This document shows positions 7,479 to 15,682 of a stretch of 33,664 nt of DNA, one piece after another. The translations under genes were made by a program, and so were the position numbers. The stretch lies in IMG/VR virus record IMGVR_UViG_3300015360_000123, positions 1 to 33,664 of that record. One strand, 5' to 3'. Within the stretch, counting starts at the first letter, position 1. Every line of letters starts with the position of its first letter. Source of the DNA: a virus. Below the pieces are notes generated by a model. That model was not told where the DNA came from, searched no databases, and worked only from the letters and a program-made list of their open reading frames with translations.

Positions 7479-7506
7479 TTATGTTGAAGTTCAACATAAT
7501 ATTGAA
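7479..7506. promoter_or_regulatory. 10+1+10 palindrome overlapping a TTCAA-N7-TTGAA element
   Basis: 7479-7499 is a perfect inverted repeat with arms of ten bases (the left inner half is TATGTTGAA) around a central G. Its right half runs into TTCAACATAATATTGAA (7490-7506), a clean copy of the recurring 17-bp element. It sits between divergent genes, 12 bases before the GTG of the AlpA-like gene, a classic place for an operator controlling both directions. Confidence 0.6.
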
Positions 7507-7518
7507 TACCATGCCGGT

Positions 7519-7743
7519 GTGACCGACGCACGAATTCAGTTCTGGCCTATCGGCAAGGTCGTCGAGGTGACGGGCCTAAGCAAGACCGAAATTTATCGCC
7601 GCGTGCGCAAGGGCGCCTTTCCAGCCTCCCGCGCCTACCCGGATTCCGTCCGGGTTTTCTGGACGTCGGCCGAAATCGAAACCTGGCAGCGCAACTGCCT
7701 CGCGATGAAAACCGAGGAATTCGAGGCCCTGCTTTCAGCATGA
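7519..7743 (+). CDS. AlpA/MerR-type helix-turn-helix protein
   Basis: This 74-residue protein matches the AlpA/excisionase-type winged helix family. It begins with FWPIGKVVEVTGLSKTEIYRRVRKGAFP (8-35), the helix-turn-helix, followed by the wing (VRVFWTSAEIETWQRNCL, 44-61). Such proteins act as small transcription regulators or as DNA-recognition subunits. The GTG at 7519 gives the family-sized protein. The C-terminus is KTEEFEALLSA, a copy of the recurring terminal peptide. It lies right behind the palindrome at 7479-7499, which could be its own operator, and it overlaps the next gene as ATGA, upstream of small terminase. A packaging-linked DNA-binding role is the alternative. Confidence 0.8.
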   Translation: MTDARIQFWPIGKVVEVTGLSKTEIYRRVRKGAFPASRAYPDSVRVFWTSAEIETWQRNCLAMKTEEFEALLSA

Positions 7744-7949
7744 CCTACGAACGATCGCGGGGCTACGTGTGCCAGGGGAAGATCGGGTATCTGACCTGGA
7801 ATCATGCGAACCGCGCCATGTCACGCGACCGCATACGGCCGGACAAGCGGGAAGGCCGGCTCCAGACGTATCGCTGCCGCCACTGCGCGTTCTGGCACAT
7901 CGGAAAGTCGGCGATGAGCCCCACGCGCAGGTCCGATCTCCATGGATGA
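7740..7949 (+). CDS. Small zinc-ribbon-like protein
   Basis: This 69-residue basic protein has a single C-x2-C (YRCRHCAFWHIGK, near residues 46-58) with a nearby His, a pattern common in small phage proteins that probably bind one metal ion. An additional Cys at residue 11 (YVCQGKIGYLTW) may complete the site. Its start overlaps the AlpA-like stop (ATGA), and its end overlaps the start of small terminase by eight bases. The function is unknown. The context between a DNA-binding protein and terminase suggests a nucleic-acid-related role. Confidence 0.7.
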   Translation: MTYERSRGYVCQGKIGYLTWNHANRAMSRDRIRPDKREGRLQTYRCRHCAFWHIGKSAMSPTRRSDLHG

Positions 7950-8640
7950 ATTCGAAGCCCTGATGGAGACGCCCACTTCCCGGCGTGCGCGCCGCGCCGT
8001 CCGGGACACAGAGGCGGCCCTGCGCGATCACCAGCTCAAGGCCGAGGTGCGGGCGGCAGCGGGCGGGCATACCAAGATCCCCGAAGACGATTTCCTGATG
8101 CCCGTGTCGCTCGGCTTCCTGGCGCGCGTGATGCGGATGGAATCCGCCACCGTGAAGGACCGGCTGAGGGAAGGCGGCTGCAAGCCGGTGGGGCACGGGC
8201 AGGGCGGCCATCCGCTCTACATGTTCCACGAGGCCGTGCCGTACTTCGTCAAGCCGAAGATGGACATCTCGACCTACATCAAGACGCTCAATCCGGGCGA
8301 CCTGCCGAACTCCATAAACAAGACGTTCTGGGAAGCCGAGCGGATCAAGAACAAGACGCTGATCGAAACGGGCGAGGCGTGGCCGACCGAACGAGTGCTG
8401 GACGTGCTGGGCAACGTGTTCATGCTGATCAGGGACCGCATGCCGCTGATTCTCCTCGGCATGCAGGACGAGGGGATCAGCGACCTCCAGGGAAAGAAAC
8501 TCGAAGAATACTGCGATCAGTTCCTCGCCGATCTTCATTCGGCCCTGGTCGATATGCCGAAGCGCGGACAGACCTATAGCCGCCAGATCGACATCGACAT
8601 AGGCCAGCCGCCTCCGGCGGACGGCGAGACGCCCGAGTGA
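7942..8640 (+). CDS. terS: Terminase small subunit (Nu1/DUF1441 type)
   Basis: This 232-residue protein recognises phage DNA and recruits the large terminase. A DNA-binding HTH of the Nu1 type is visible (MPVSLGFLARVMRMESATVKDRLREGGCKPVG, about 53-84). A linker and helical part typical of DUF1441 follows (YWEAxxIK-like FWEAERIKNKTLIETGEAWPTERVLDVLGNVF, about 131-165, then RDRMPLILLG). It lies directly before large terminase with a GTGA overlap. The N-terminus is MDEFEALMETP, a copy of the recurring terminal peptide placed before the HTH. The ATG at 7942 is preferred because it keeps the overlap with the previous gene. Confidence 0.85.
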   Translation: MDEFEALMETPTSRRARRAVRDTEAALRDHQLKAEVRAAAGGHTKIPEDDFLMPVSLGFLARVMRMESATVKDRLREGGCKPVGHGQGGHPLYMFHEAVPYFVKPKMDISTYIKTLNPGDLPNSINKTFWEAERIKNKTLIETGEAWPTERVLDVLGNVFMLIRDRMPLILLGMQDEGISDLQGKKLEEYCDQFLADLHSALVDMPKRGQTYSRQIDIDIGQPPPADGETPE

Positions 8641-10730
8641 GCTATCGCACCCTCGAACAGATGGTGGTCGCCGTGGCCGAGGACGTGCGGCCGCCCGAGC
8701 GTCTGAGCGTCAGCGAGGCAGCGGGCCGCTATCACATCGTCAAGAACCCCGGCCAGCACGAAGGCGCCTTCAGCCTCGCCAAAACACCCTACCTGCGCGA
8801 ACCCATGGACGTGCTGACGAGCCGGGAATTCACCGGCATGGCGTTCGCCGGCCCCGCTCGTACCGGGAAATCCGCTATGGGCATAAACTGGCTCGCCCAC
8901 ACGGCCATCACGAATCCGATGGACATGCTGTTCGTGCAGATGGCGCAGCATACGGCGCGCGACTGGAGCCAGGCGGATCTCGCCAAGGCCCTCCGCAACA
9001 GCCCCGAGCTCCGGCGACGCCTCGTCCCTGGCCGGCAGAACGACAACGTCTATGACAAGCGATTTCTGTCGGGCATGCGCGCGGTCATCACATGGCCGAC
9101 CATGAAGAACCTCTCCGGCAAGACGATTCCCTACCAGTTCATCTTCGATCTCGACCGCATCAAACCGCAGATCATCGACAAGGAGGCGCACGTCTTCGAT
9201 GCGACCCGGACGCGCGGCAAGACCTTCAGGCACTACGCCATGTGCGGCGCCGAAGGATCGCCCGGCTTCCCGATCACCGATGCGAACTGGCAACCGGCCA
9301 CGCCGCACGAGGCGCCGCCGACCGAGGGCATCCTGTCGCTGTACAATCGCGGCGACCGGCGCCGCTGGTATTGGCCCTGTCCGCACTGCGGCGGCACGTT
9401 CGAACCCCGGTTCAATCTGCTGCAGTATCCAAGCGCCGAGGAGTGCCCCGACATGCTGGAGCGCGCCGAGCAGACCTACATGGCGTGCCCCCACTGTTTC
9501 ACGGCGGACGGGGCGCTGATCGAACCGAACATGCAGCGCACCCTGAATCTTGCGGGGCGCTGGATCAAGGAAGGGCAGACCTGGAACCGGGACGGCAGCA
9601 TCACGGGCGTCGCGCGCCGCTCCGACATTGCGTCGTTCTGGATGTTCGGCCCGGCGGCGAGCTTCAGCGATTGGCAGGGCCTCGTCTACCGCTACCTCAC
9701 GGCGCTCGACGTCTATGAGAAAACCTTCGACGAAGGCCCGCTGATGACGACGGTCAACGTCGACCAGGGCGAAGCCTATCTGTCGAAGCAGCTTGAATCG
9801 TCCCGTCTCCCGGAGACCTTGAAGGCTCGCGCCCTGGACTGGGGTGGTAGCCGGGAAACCCCCTGCGTCCCGATGATGGCCGGCGGCGGTTTTCTCACGG
9901 CCACGATCGACGTGCAGGCCGGCGCCCGTAAGTCTTTCGTCGTTCACGTCTATCTGACGTCCTCGGGCGGCGACGTGTGGCACATCGACATGTTCCGCAT
10001 CCTGAAATCCGCCCGCATCGACGACGAGGAGGAGCGCTATCTGATCGATCCGGCTGGATATCCTGAGGATTGGGATCTGCTGATCGAACAGGTGATCGAG
10101 CGAACTTATCCCATGGGCGACGGCTCCGGGCGCCGGCTGCCGATCAAACTTACGGCCTGCGACTCCGGCGGCGAGGCCGGCGTCACGGCGAACGCCTATG
10201 CGTTCTACCGGAGGCTCCGCGTCGCGGGCAAGCACAAGCGGTTTCATCTGCTTAAGGGCTCGCCGTCGAAAACCGATACGGCGCCGCTGCGGCTGACCTA
10301 CCCAGACGCCCAGCAGAAGGATTCCATGTCGGCGGCCCGCGGCGACGTTCCCGTGTGGCTGGTGAATTCGAACATCGTCAAAGATCAGGTCGCCAACATG
10401 CTCGACCGCCGCGATCCCGGCGGCCAGGTGCATTTTCCAGAATGGGCGGAAGGCTGGCTCTACAAGCAGCTTACGACGGAAATTCGCACGGCCAAGGGCG
10501 CATGGGAAAACCCCAGCAAGCGGCGCAACGAAGCCTTCGATCTTCTGGCGTACTGCGTCGCTTTCGGCCGCCATCCCGATATCAAACTGCACACCCTTGA
10601 CTGGTCGAAGCCGCCCGGCTGGGCCGCCGATTGGGCTGTCAATGATATGTTGATTATGCCGGGCGGAATCAGTGCTCCAGAGGCGAAGATAAAGCGGTCG
10701 CTGGCCGACTTGGCGAAAGACCTGGCGTAG
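8637..10730 (+). CDS. terL: Terminase large subunit (GpA family)
   Basis: This 697-residue packaging motor and nuclease is of the lambda GpA family. Walker A is GPARTGKS (72-79) and the ATPase domain covers roughly the first 240 residues. A zinc finger follows, C248-x2-C251 and C284-x2-C287, as is usual for GpA. The nuclease domain begins with TIDVQAG (D425 as the first catalytic Asp). It continues with CDSGGEAG and ends with the conserved RRNEAFDLLAYCVA. The length fits the family. The GTG start overlaps the stop of small terminase, so the two subunits are translated together. The next gap holds two tandem copies of the intergenic element. Confidence 0.95.
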   Translation: MSYRTLEQMVVAVAEDVRPPERLSVSEAAGRYHIVKNPGQHEGAFSLAKTPYLREPMDVLTSREFTGMAFAGPARTGKSAMGINWLAHTAITNPMDMLFVQMAQHTARDWSQADLAKALRNSPELRRRLVPGRQNDNVYDKRFLSGMRAVITWPTMKNLSGKTIPYQFIFDLDRIKPQIIDKEAHVFDATRTRGKTFRHYAMCGAEGSPGFPITDANWQPATPHEAPPTEGILSLYNRGDRRRWYWPCPHCGGTFEPRFNLLQYPSAEECPDMLERAEQTYMACPHCFTADGALIEPNMQRTLNLAGRWIKEGQTWNRDGSITGVARRSDIASFWMFGPAASFSDWQGLVYRYLTALDVYEKTFDEGPLMTTVNVDQGEAYLSKQLESSRLPETLKARALDWGGSRETPCVPMMAGGGFLTATIDVQAGARKSFVVHVYLTSSGGDVWHIDMFRILKSARIDDEEERYLIDPAGYPEDWDLLIEQVIERTYPMGDGSGRRLPIKLTACDSGGEAGVTANAYAFYRRLRVAGKHKRFHLLKGSPSKTDTAPLRLTYPDAQQKDSMSAARGDVPVWLVNSNIVKDQVANMLDRRDPGGQVHFPEWAEGWLYKQLTTEIRTAKGAWENPSKRRNEAFDLLAYCVAFGRHPDIKLHTLDWSKPPGWAADWAVNDMLIMPGGISAPEAKIKRSLADLAKDLA

Positions 10731-10757
10731 TTTCACGGGGCACGCGGGCGCCCTCTA

Positions 10758-10794
10758 TTCAATCTATTATTGACACATTCGAACAATCATTGAT
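10758..10794 (+). promoter_or_regulatory. Tandem TTCAA-N7-TTGAC elements with a candidate promoter
   Basis: TTCAATCTATTATTGAC (10758-10774) is followed exactly 20 bases later by TTCGAACAATCATTGAT (10778-10794). The end of copy one supplies TTGACA (10770-10775), and GATTAT (10792-10797) lies 16 bases downstream, giving a plausible promoter for the head operon that begins at 10825. This is the clearest case of the element being built into a promoter. Confidence 0.6.
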
Positions 10795-10824
10795 TATCCA
10801 CGGAAATTGTGTCATACGGGCGCA

Positions 10825-11031
10825 ATGGCGACCCTCGCTGAACGGCTGACTGCGGCCCAGACGGCGTATGACGCTCTGCTTACCGGCAGGGCGACGGTCG
10901 AATTTCGCGACAGCAACGGAGCAACCGTTCGCTATGCGCAGGCCAATCGCGCCGCGCTCGCCGCCTACATCGTAAATCTGGAAGCTCAGATCGCCGGTTC
11001 GACCGTTGGTCCGATGTATCTGGTGCTGTGA
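10825..11031 (+). CDS. Head-tail joining protein, gpW family
   Basis: This 68-residue protein matches the gpW pattern: an N-terminal helix (ERLTAAQTAYDALLTG), a beta hairpin (ATVEFRDSNGATVRYAQA) and a C-terminal helix (NRAALAAYIVNLEAQIAG). gpW stabilises DNA-filled heads and forms part of the connector. The ATG at 10825 is chosen because it gives the family length; a TTG at 10807 is also in frame. It follows the promoter/operator gap and overlaps the portal GTG, the same order as lambda W-B. Confidence 0.85.
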   Translation: MATLAERLTAAQTAYDALLTGRATVEFRDSNGATVRYAQANRAALAAYIVNLEAQIAGSTVGPMYLVL

Positions 11032-12767
11032 CGTTGGCCGCTGTCGATGAGTTCGAAGCCCTGCTGGCGCCCGGCCCCCTTCCCGGCGGGTCCGCAGTTC
11101 CCCCCGCCGCGGTGACAGTCCCCGCCACGGCGGGGGGCGACCGGGCGATGGGCGGCTACGAGGCCGCCGATCAGTACGACCAGTCGCTCGCCCGCTGGGC
11201 GCCGCAGCTTCAGTCGGTCGATCTCGACATCCTGTTCGACAAGCCGATCGTGGACGCTCGTGCGCGCGACATGCTGCGCAACGACGCCTTCGTCCAGGGC
11301 GGCGCCAGCCTGCACAAGGACAACATCGTCGGGTCGATCTATTCGCTGAACGCCCGGCCCTCCTCGAAAGTGATCTTCGGCAAACTCGACGACACCTGGG
11401 AGGAAGAATTTCAGGAGGAAGTCGAGGAGAAGTGGGATCTCGTCGCCGAGTCTCCCGACAACTGGCTCGATGCGCAGCGCACGAACACCTTCACGTCGAT
11501 GGTGCGCCTCTTCGTCGGCATAAGCCTGGCGGCCGGCGAGGCCCTGGCGGCCGTCGAATGGATTCCCGAAGGCCGCCCGTTCAGCACGGCGATTCAGTTT
11601 ATCGACCTGGACCGGCTTTCGGACGATCCGATGCGCGGCTTCCTGAACAATCAGGATACCCGAGCCGGCGTGCGCTTCGACAAGCGCGGCGCCCCGATCG
11701 CCTATAGCATCCGAACCGAGCATCCCAACGACGTGTCGTCGCTTGTGAATACGGATCTGCCGGTGTGGAAGGAAATCCCCCGGCAGAAGCCTTGGGGGCG
11801 ACTCCAGATCATTCACATCTTCGAACAGGTCCGCCCCGACCAGTCGCGCGGCATCTCGGAGATGGCCGCCGCTCTGCGCGAGATGAAGTTCGCCAAGAAA
11901 TTCCGCGACGTTCAGCTTCAGCGGGCCGTGATGCAGTCGCTCTATGCGGCCACGATCACCTCGGAAATGCCGACCGCGCAGGTTTTCGCGCAACTCGGCG
12001 GCACGGGCGTCAGTTCCGACAACACCCTGGAAGCCGTGACCGCCTATGCGACCGGGTTCCTCGGCGCAGTGAACGAATACACGGGCGCCGCCAAGCAGAT
12101 CCGGCTGGACGGCGCCCGCATCCCGCACCTGTTTCCCGGTACGAAGATGGAAATGCTGTCGCCGACGAACGGCGTCGGGGTCGGCCAGGAGTTCGAGCAA
12201 TCGCTGCTGCGCTACATCGCGGCGTCGATGGGCGTCAGCTACGAACAACTGAGCCGGGACTACACGAACACGAACTACTCGTCCGCCCGCGCGGCGATGA
12301 CCGAGACGTGGAAGTTCATGCAGTCGCGCAAGAAACTCGTGGCCGACCGCTTCGCCTCGATCGTCTACCGGCTGTGGCTGGAAGAGGCGATTAACAAGGG
12401 CGAGATCACCGCCTTCGACAAGCGCCGCGCCAAGACACTCTACACGCGCGACTCCGTGACGGGAATTTCCGCGCTGAACCTGAAGTTCGACGCGATCAGC
12501 CGGGCCGACTGGATCGGCGCCTCGCGCGGCCAGATCGACGAACTCAAGGAAACCCAGGCGGCTGTTCTGCGGATGAACAACGGGCTTTCGACGCTCGAAG
12601 AGGAATCCGCGCGGCTCGGCGGCGACTATCGCAAGCGCCTTCGCACGATCGCCCGAATCAATGCGCTCAAGAAGAAACTCGGCGTCGAGTTCGCCGTCGA
12701 CCAGCAACTTGCCGCTTCGCTGTCATCCGAGCCGACCGACGAACCTGCCCCGAGGAAGGCCGCCTGA
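11028..12767 (+). CDS. Portal protein (lambda portal family)
   Basis: This 579-residue protein forms the dodecameric head vertex through which DNA is packaged. The family core is clear: ARDMLRNDAFVQGGASLHKDNIVGSIY, IQFIDLDRLSDDP, GVRFDKRGAPIAYSI, IIHIFEQVRPDQSRGISEM, and the wing/clip end LSRDYTNTNYSSARAAMTETWK. The C-terminal part holds the long helices that run toward the DNA. The N-terminus is MTLAAVDEFEALLAPGPLPGG, so the recurring DEFEAL(M/L) peptide sits on a flexible Pro/Gly/Ala-rich tether ahead of the fold. The GTG start overlaps the gpW stop as GTGA. Confidence 0.94.
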   Translation: MTLAAVDEFEALLAPGPLPGGSAVPPAAVTVPATAGGDRAMGGYEAADQYDQSLARWAPQLQSVDLDILFDKPIVDARARDMLRNDAFVQGGASLHKDNIVGSIYSLNARPSSKVIFGKLDDTWEEEFQEEVEEKWDLVAESPDNWLDAQRTNTFTSMVRLFVGISLAAGEALAAVEWIPEGRPFSTAIQFIDLDRLSDDPMRGFLNNQDTRAGVRFDKRGAPIAYSIRTEHPNDVSSLVNTDLPVWKEIPRQKPWGRLQIIHIFEQVRPDQSRGISEMAAALREMKFAKKFRDVQLQRAVMQSLYAATITSEMPTAQVFAQLGGTGVSSDNTLEAVTAYATGFLGAVNEYTGAAKQIRLDGARIPHLFPGTKMEMLSPTNGVGVGQEFEQSLLRYIAASMGVSYEQLSRDYTNTNYSSARAAMTETWKFMQSRKKLVADRFASIVYRLWLEEAINKGEITAFDKRRAKTLYTRDSVTGISALNLKFDAISRADWIGASRGQIDELKETQAAVLRMNNGLSTLEEESARLGGDYRKRLRTIARINALKKKLGVEFAVDQQLAASLSSEPTDEPAPRKAA

Positions 12768-12770
12768 AGC

Positions 12771-14087
12771 ATGTCCGGAAACCCCTTCCTCGCCGCCTTC
12801 GCAAACGAGCCTGTCCTGATCGCCCAGGAGAAGCAGGATCTCGTCACGGCGTCAATCAATGCGCTCATCCAGCGGCCCGATTTCGCCAAGATGGTCGCCG
12901 AGCCCGATCTGTCGGGCGTGGATAATTTCTGGCCGGCCGCCGACGACTGGCGTGCGCGCTATCGCCCCTACGCCGTGCAGGACGGTATTCTGCACATCCC
13001 CGTGCGCGGCGTCCTGCTGCACAATTTCGGGTTCGCCGATGGCGCATGGGCGACCGGCTATCAGTATATCGAACGCGCCTTCCTGCGCGGGATCGAGGAC
13101 GCCGGTGTCAAGGCGATCGCCTTCATCATCGACAGTCCCGGCGGCGCCGTGGCGGGCTGCTTCGATGCGGTCGATCGCATGTACGCCGCCAAGAACAAGC
13201 CCGTCAGGGCGTTCGCGCACGAGAACATGTATTCGGCGGCCTACGCCGTGGGCGCGGGCGTCGCGGATCGCATCATCGTGAGCCGCACGGGCGGCGTAGG
13301 GTCGGTCGGCGTGCTGACCAGTCACGTCGATATGTCGAAGATGCTGTCCGACATCGGCGTCAAATACACCTTCATTTTCTCGGGCAAGCACAAGGTCGAC
13401 GGCAACTCGACTGAACCGCTGCCCGATGCAGTTCGCGATCGCATCCAGGCCCGCCTGGACGAATTGCGCGAAGTTTTCGTGACCTCCGTGGCGCGAAATC
13501 GAAGCCGGCTGAGTGTCGACGATCTCCTCAATTCGGAGGCGCGGACATTCACTGCTTCGCAAGCTGTCGAAAACGGGTTCGCCGATGCCTTCGGCGCCCT
13601 CGACGACGCCCTGGCCGCATTTGCGGCCGATCTATCCGCAAGCATTGGAGATGATAACATGTCCACCCAGGACAAGGCGGCCGTCGATACGGCCGCGCTG
13701 GAAGCCGCCAAGGCCGAAGGCAAGCGTGAAGCCGAGACCGCGGCAGTTGCGGCCACCGAGACGGCAGTCAAGGCCGAACGCGCCCGCGTGACCGGCATCC
13801 TCGGCTGCGATGAGGCCAAGGGCCGCGAAGCCCTGGCGGCCCATTTCGCGGAAGAGGGCATGTCGCTCGAATCCTCGAAGAAGGCCCTGGCCCTGGCCCC
13901 GAAGGCCGCGGCCGAGAAGCCCGCGGAAGACACGGCTTTCGACGCCGCCATGAAGAAGGACAACCCCGATCTGGGCGCGGCCGGCGGCAAGAAGCTCGAC
14001 GAGGACGCAGAGGCGGACAAGAGCGCGGAACTCCTCGCCCTGGCCGCCTCGAATGGTCTGCCGGGCTTCCGTTCGGCCGCGAAGTAA
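12771..14087 (+). CDS. Head maturation protease with C-terminal scaffold (S49/SppA-like, gpC type)
   Basis: This 438-residue protein joins an S49-type serine protease (about 55-285) to a scaffold-like tail. The protease shows IIDSPGGAVAG, the nucleophile S155 in NMYSAAYAVG, the GGVGSVGVLTSHVD stretch, and the general-base lysine K206 or K208 in SGKHKVDG. The tail from about 297 is very rich in Ala, Glu and Lys and is predicted to be helical. Proteases of this type cleave the scaffold and themselves during capsid maturation. It lies right after the portal gene, as gene C does in lambda. An internal start for the scaffold alone is described separately. Confidence 0.92.
   Translation: MSGNPFLAAFANEPVLIAQEKQDLVTASINALIQRPDFAKMVAEPDLSGVDNFWPAADDWRARYRPYAVQDGILHIPVRGVLLHNFGFADGAWATGYQYIERAFLRGIEDAGVKAIAFIIDSPGGAVAGCFDAVDRMYAAKNKPVRAFAHENMYSAAYAVGAGVADRIIVSRTGGVGSVGVLTSHVDMSKMLSDIGVKYTFIFSGKHKVDGNSTEPLPDAVRDRIQARLDELREVFVTSVARNRSRLSVDDLLNSEARTFTASQAVENGFADAFGALDDALAAFAADLSASIGDDNMSTQDKAAVDTAALEAAKAEGKREAETAAVAATETAVKAERARVTGILGCDEAKGREALAAHFAEEGMSLESSKKALALAPKAAAEKPAEDTAFDAAMKKDNPDLGAAGGKKLDEDAEADKSAELLALAASNGLPGFRSAAK
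13659..14087 (+). CDS. Scaffold protein from an internal in-frame start (Nu3-like)
   Basis: Inside the protease gene an ATG at 13659-13661 is in the same frame and is preceded by TTGGAG at 13645-13650 with eight bases between. This is a better ribosome site than many true starts here. The product would be 142 residues, begin MSTQDKAAVDTAALEAAK and contain only the Ala/Glu/Lys-rich helical scaffold part. Lambda makes Nu3 from gene C in the same way. The site is seen directly; its use is inferred. Confidence 0.75.
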   Translation: MSTQDKAAVDTAALEAAKAEGKREAETAAVAATETAVKAERARVTGILGCDEAKGREALAAHFAEEGMSLESSKKALALAPKAAAEKPAEDTAFDAAMKKDNPDLGAAGGKKLDEDAEADKSAELLALAASNGLPGFRSAAK

Positions 14088-14113
14088 CAATTCAACCAGG
14101 AGTCTGAAACGAC

Positions 14114-14557
14114 ATGGCAAACGTCAACACGATGTACCGCAACGCCGATACCCACGGTATCCCGGCGTTCGCGGCGCTCGACACCTACCTCCAGCAGGCG
14201 CTTCTGGCCGGTTCGGAACCCGCTCTGCAGCCCGCCTCGCGCGTCCTCCTCGACGACAGCCTCACCCTGGCCCAGTTCACCGTCGTCGGCCTGACCGCCG
14301 GCAAAGTGGTGAAGGCCGTCTACAACGCGACCGTGGCGAGCGGCGTCGTTCCGATCGGCGTGCTTGCGCATGCTGCGGTCAGCGGCGCGACCAACACGAC
14401 GATCTTCGGCGAAGTCTGGCTGACCGGCTGCTTCAACGCGGGCGCTGAGAGCCCGCTCGTCTGGGATTCCACCTTCGACACCGAAGCGAAGAAGACCCAG
14501 TGGGCGGGCCTTGTCGGTCGGCCGAGCCTCATCTTCCGCCTCGCCGCTCTGGCCTAA
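14114..14557 (+). CDS. Head decoration protein (gpD family)
   Basis: This 147-residue protein fits the lambda gpD family of trimeric capsid-stabilising proteins. It shows a beta-rich core with AGKVVKAVYNATVASGVVPIGVLAHA, where gpD-type proteins carry the GILA-like turn, and ends with a hydrophobic helix. AGGAG at 14098-14102 is the ribosome site. It lies between protease/scaffold and capsid, exactly as D does in lambda. It would bind the expanded capsid at its three-fold sites after DNA entry. Confidence 0.88.
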   Translation: MANVNTMYRNADTHGIPAFAALDTYLQQALLAGSEPALQPASRVLLDDSLTLAQFTVVGLTAGKVVKAVYNATVASGVVPIGVLAHAAVSGATNTTIFGEVWLTGCFNAGAESPLVWDSTFDTEAKKTQWAGLVGRPSLIFRLAALA

Positions 14558-14577
14558 GCACAAGGAATCATATCACG

Positions 14578-15669
14578 ATGGCTGCTCCCTACGAACTGTG
14601 GGAAACCCACACGAGCCTTGGCGTCATGCGCGCCACGAAGGCTGAGGACTGGTATTTCGGCCAGTTCTTCAATCGCACGATCCTCTCCGAAGACGAGTGG
14701 ATCGATTTCGAGAAGCTGCCGATCCTCGGCCGCAAACTGGCGCCCTTCGTCAAGCCGCTCGGCCGTGGCCGCAGCGTCTATACGGATAGCGCCCGTGCGA
14801 CCCGCTTCAAGCCGGCCTACACCATCATCGACGAGGTCATCGACCCGCTCGAAGGCCTGTCGATGATCGCCGGTATCGACCAGTCGATGCTGAGCCCGAA
14901 CAAGCTCAACGTCATGCAGCGCCGCGCCCTGCTGAAGATGCAGAAGACCGAGCAGGCCATGAAGGCGACTCGCCGTCGCTGGGAGTGGCTGCGCAGTCAG
15001 GCCATCATCAATGCTGCCGTGACGATAACCTACGAGGACGGCTCGGCCGTCGTGGTCGATTTCGCCCGCGATGCCGATCACACCGAGACCCTGACCGGCG
15101 GCGACCGCTGGGGCGAGGTGGGCGTGTCGATCCTGGATCACATCCAGACCATCGTCGAGACCATGAACAATGCGGAATTCGGCGGCATGCCGACTCGCAT
15201 GACCATGAGTTCGGCGGTTGCGGCGATCGTCCGTGCGGACGATGAAATCCTCGCCCACATGGACATCAACATGGTCGGCGGGTCGGTTTCCGTCGAGCGT
15301 GGCGTGGTCGCGGGCGGGCCGAACGGCGGCAAGGTCTACAAGTTCGGCGAAGTGATGATCGGCGGCGCTTCGGGCGCCAAGATCGAACTGTGGGTCAACG
15401 ACGAGACCTACGACAACAACGCCGGCACCGCGACCCGTTATCTGGCGGCGAACACGGTGATTTTCACCTCCACCGCCGATCAGATCATGGGCTACGACTG
15501 CTTCGGCATGATCATCGACCTGGACGCGCAGTACCGCGCGCTTCCCATCTTCCCCAAGAACTACGTGACCGGGGATGACGTGAAGGTCGAGCATCTGTCG
15601 TTCAAATCGTCGCCGATCATGGTGCCGATCAATCCCGACGCGACCTACAAGGTCGTGGCGATCACCTAA
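14578..15669 (+). CDS. Major capsid protein (gpE/HK97-like fold)
   Basis: This 363-residue protein matches the lambda gpE family: SEDEWIDFEKLPILGRKLAPFVKPLGRGRSVYT near the start, FKPAYTIIDEVIDPLEG, a long helix LMQRRALLKMQKTEQAMKATRRRWEWLRS, and an MTMSSAVAAIVRADDEILAHMD domain. The family usually ends with a PDAxYxVxV strand, and here it ends PINPDATYKVVAIT. The ATG at 14578 is chosen over an upstream in-frame start at 14500 because AAGGAA lies just before it and the upstream part would overlap the decoration gene. A strong terminator follows. Confidence 0.93.
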   Translation: MAAPYELWETHTSLGVMRATKAEDWYFGQFFNRTILSEDEWIDFEKLPILGRKLAPFVKPLGRGRSVYTDSARATRFKPAYTIIDEVIDPLEGLSMIAGIDQSMLSPNKLNVMQRRALLKMQKTEQAMKATRRRWEWLRSQAIINAAVTITYEDGSAVVVDFARDADHTETLTGGDRWGEVGVSILDHIQTIVETMNNAEFGGMPTRMTMSSAVAAIVRADDEILAHMDINMVGGSVSVERGVVAGGPNGGKVYKFGEVMIGGASGAKIELWVNDETYDNNAGTATRYLAANTVIFTSTADQIMGYDCFGMIIDLDAQYRALPIFPKNYVTGDDVKVEHLSFKSSPIMVPINPDATYKVVAIT

Positions 15670-15682
15670 CCGACTGGGGTCT

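Noticed and set aside
8574-10736. Very long minus-strand open frame (720 codons) opposite large terminase
   Set aside because: It is a shadow caused by high G/C at third positions. Its translation is rich in Arg, Gly, His and Val without motifs, while the + strand carries a full GpA-type terminase.
10738-10753. GGGC/GCCC hairpin after large terminase
   Set aside because: It has only a 4-bp stem and no T-run, so it is not convincing as a terminator.
10986-12707. Minus-strand open frame opposite portal
   Set aside because: Same reason: the portal protein explains the region and the antisense product has no recognisable fold pattern.
14091-14107. TTCAA-N7-TCTGA before the decoration gene
   Set aside because: The second half-site does not match and the tract contains the AGGAG ribosome site, so it is probably a chance hit.
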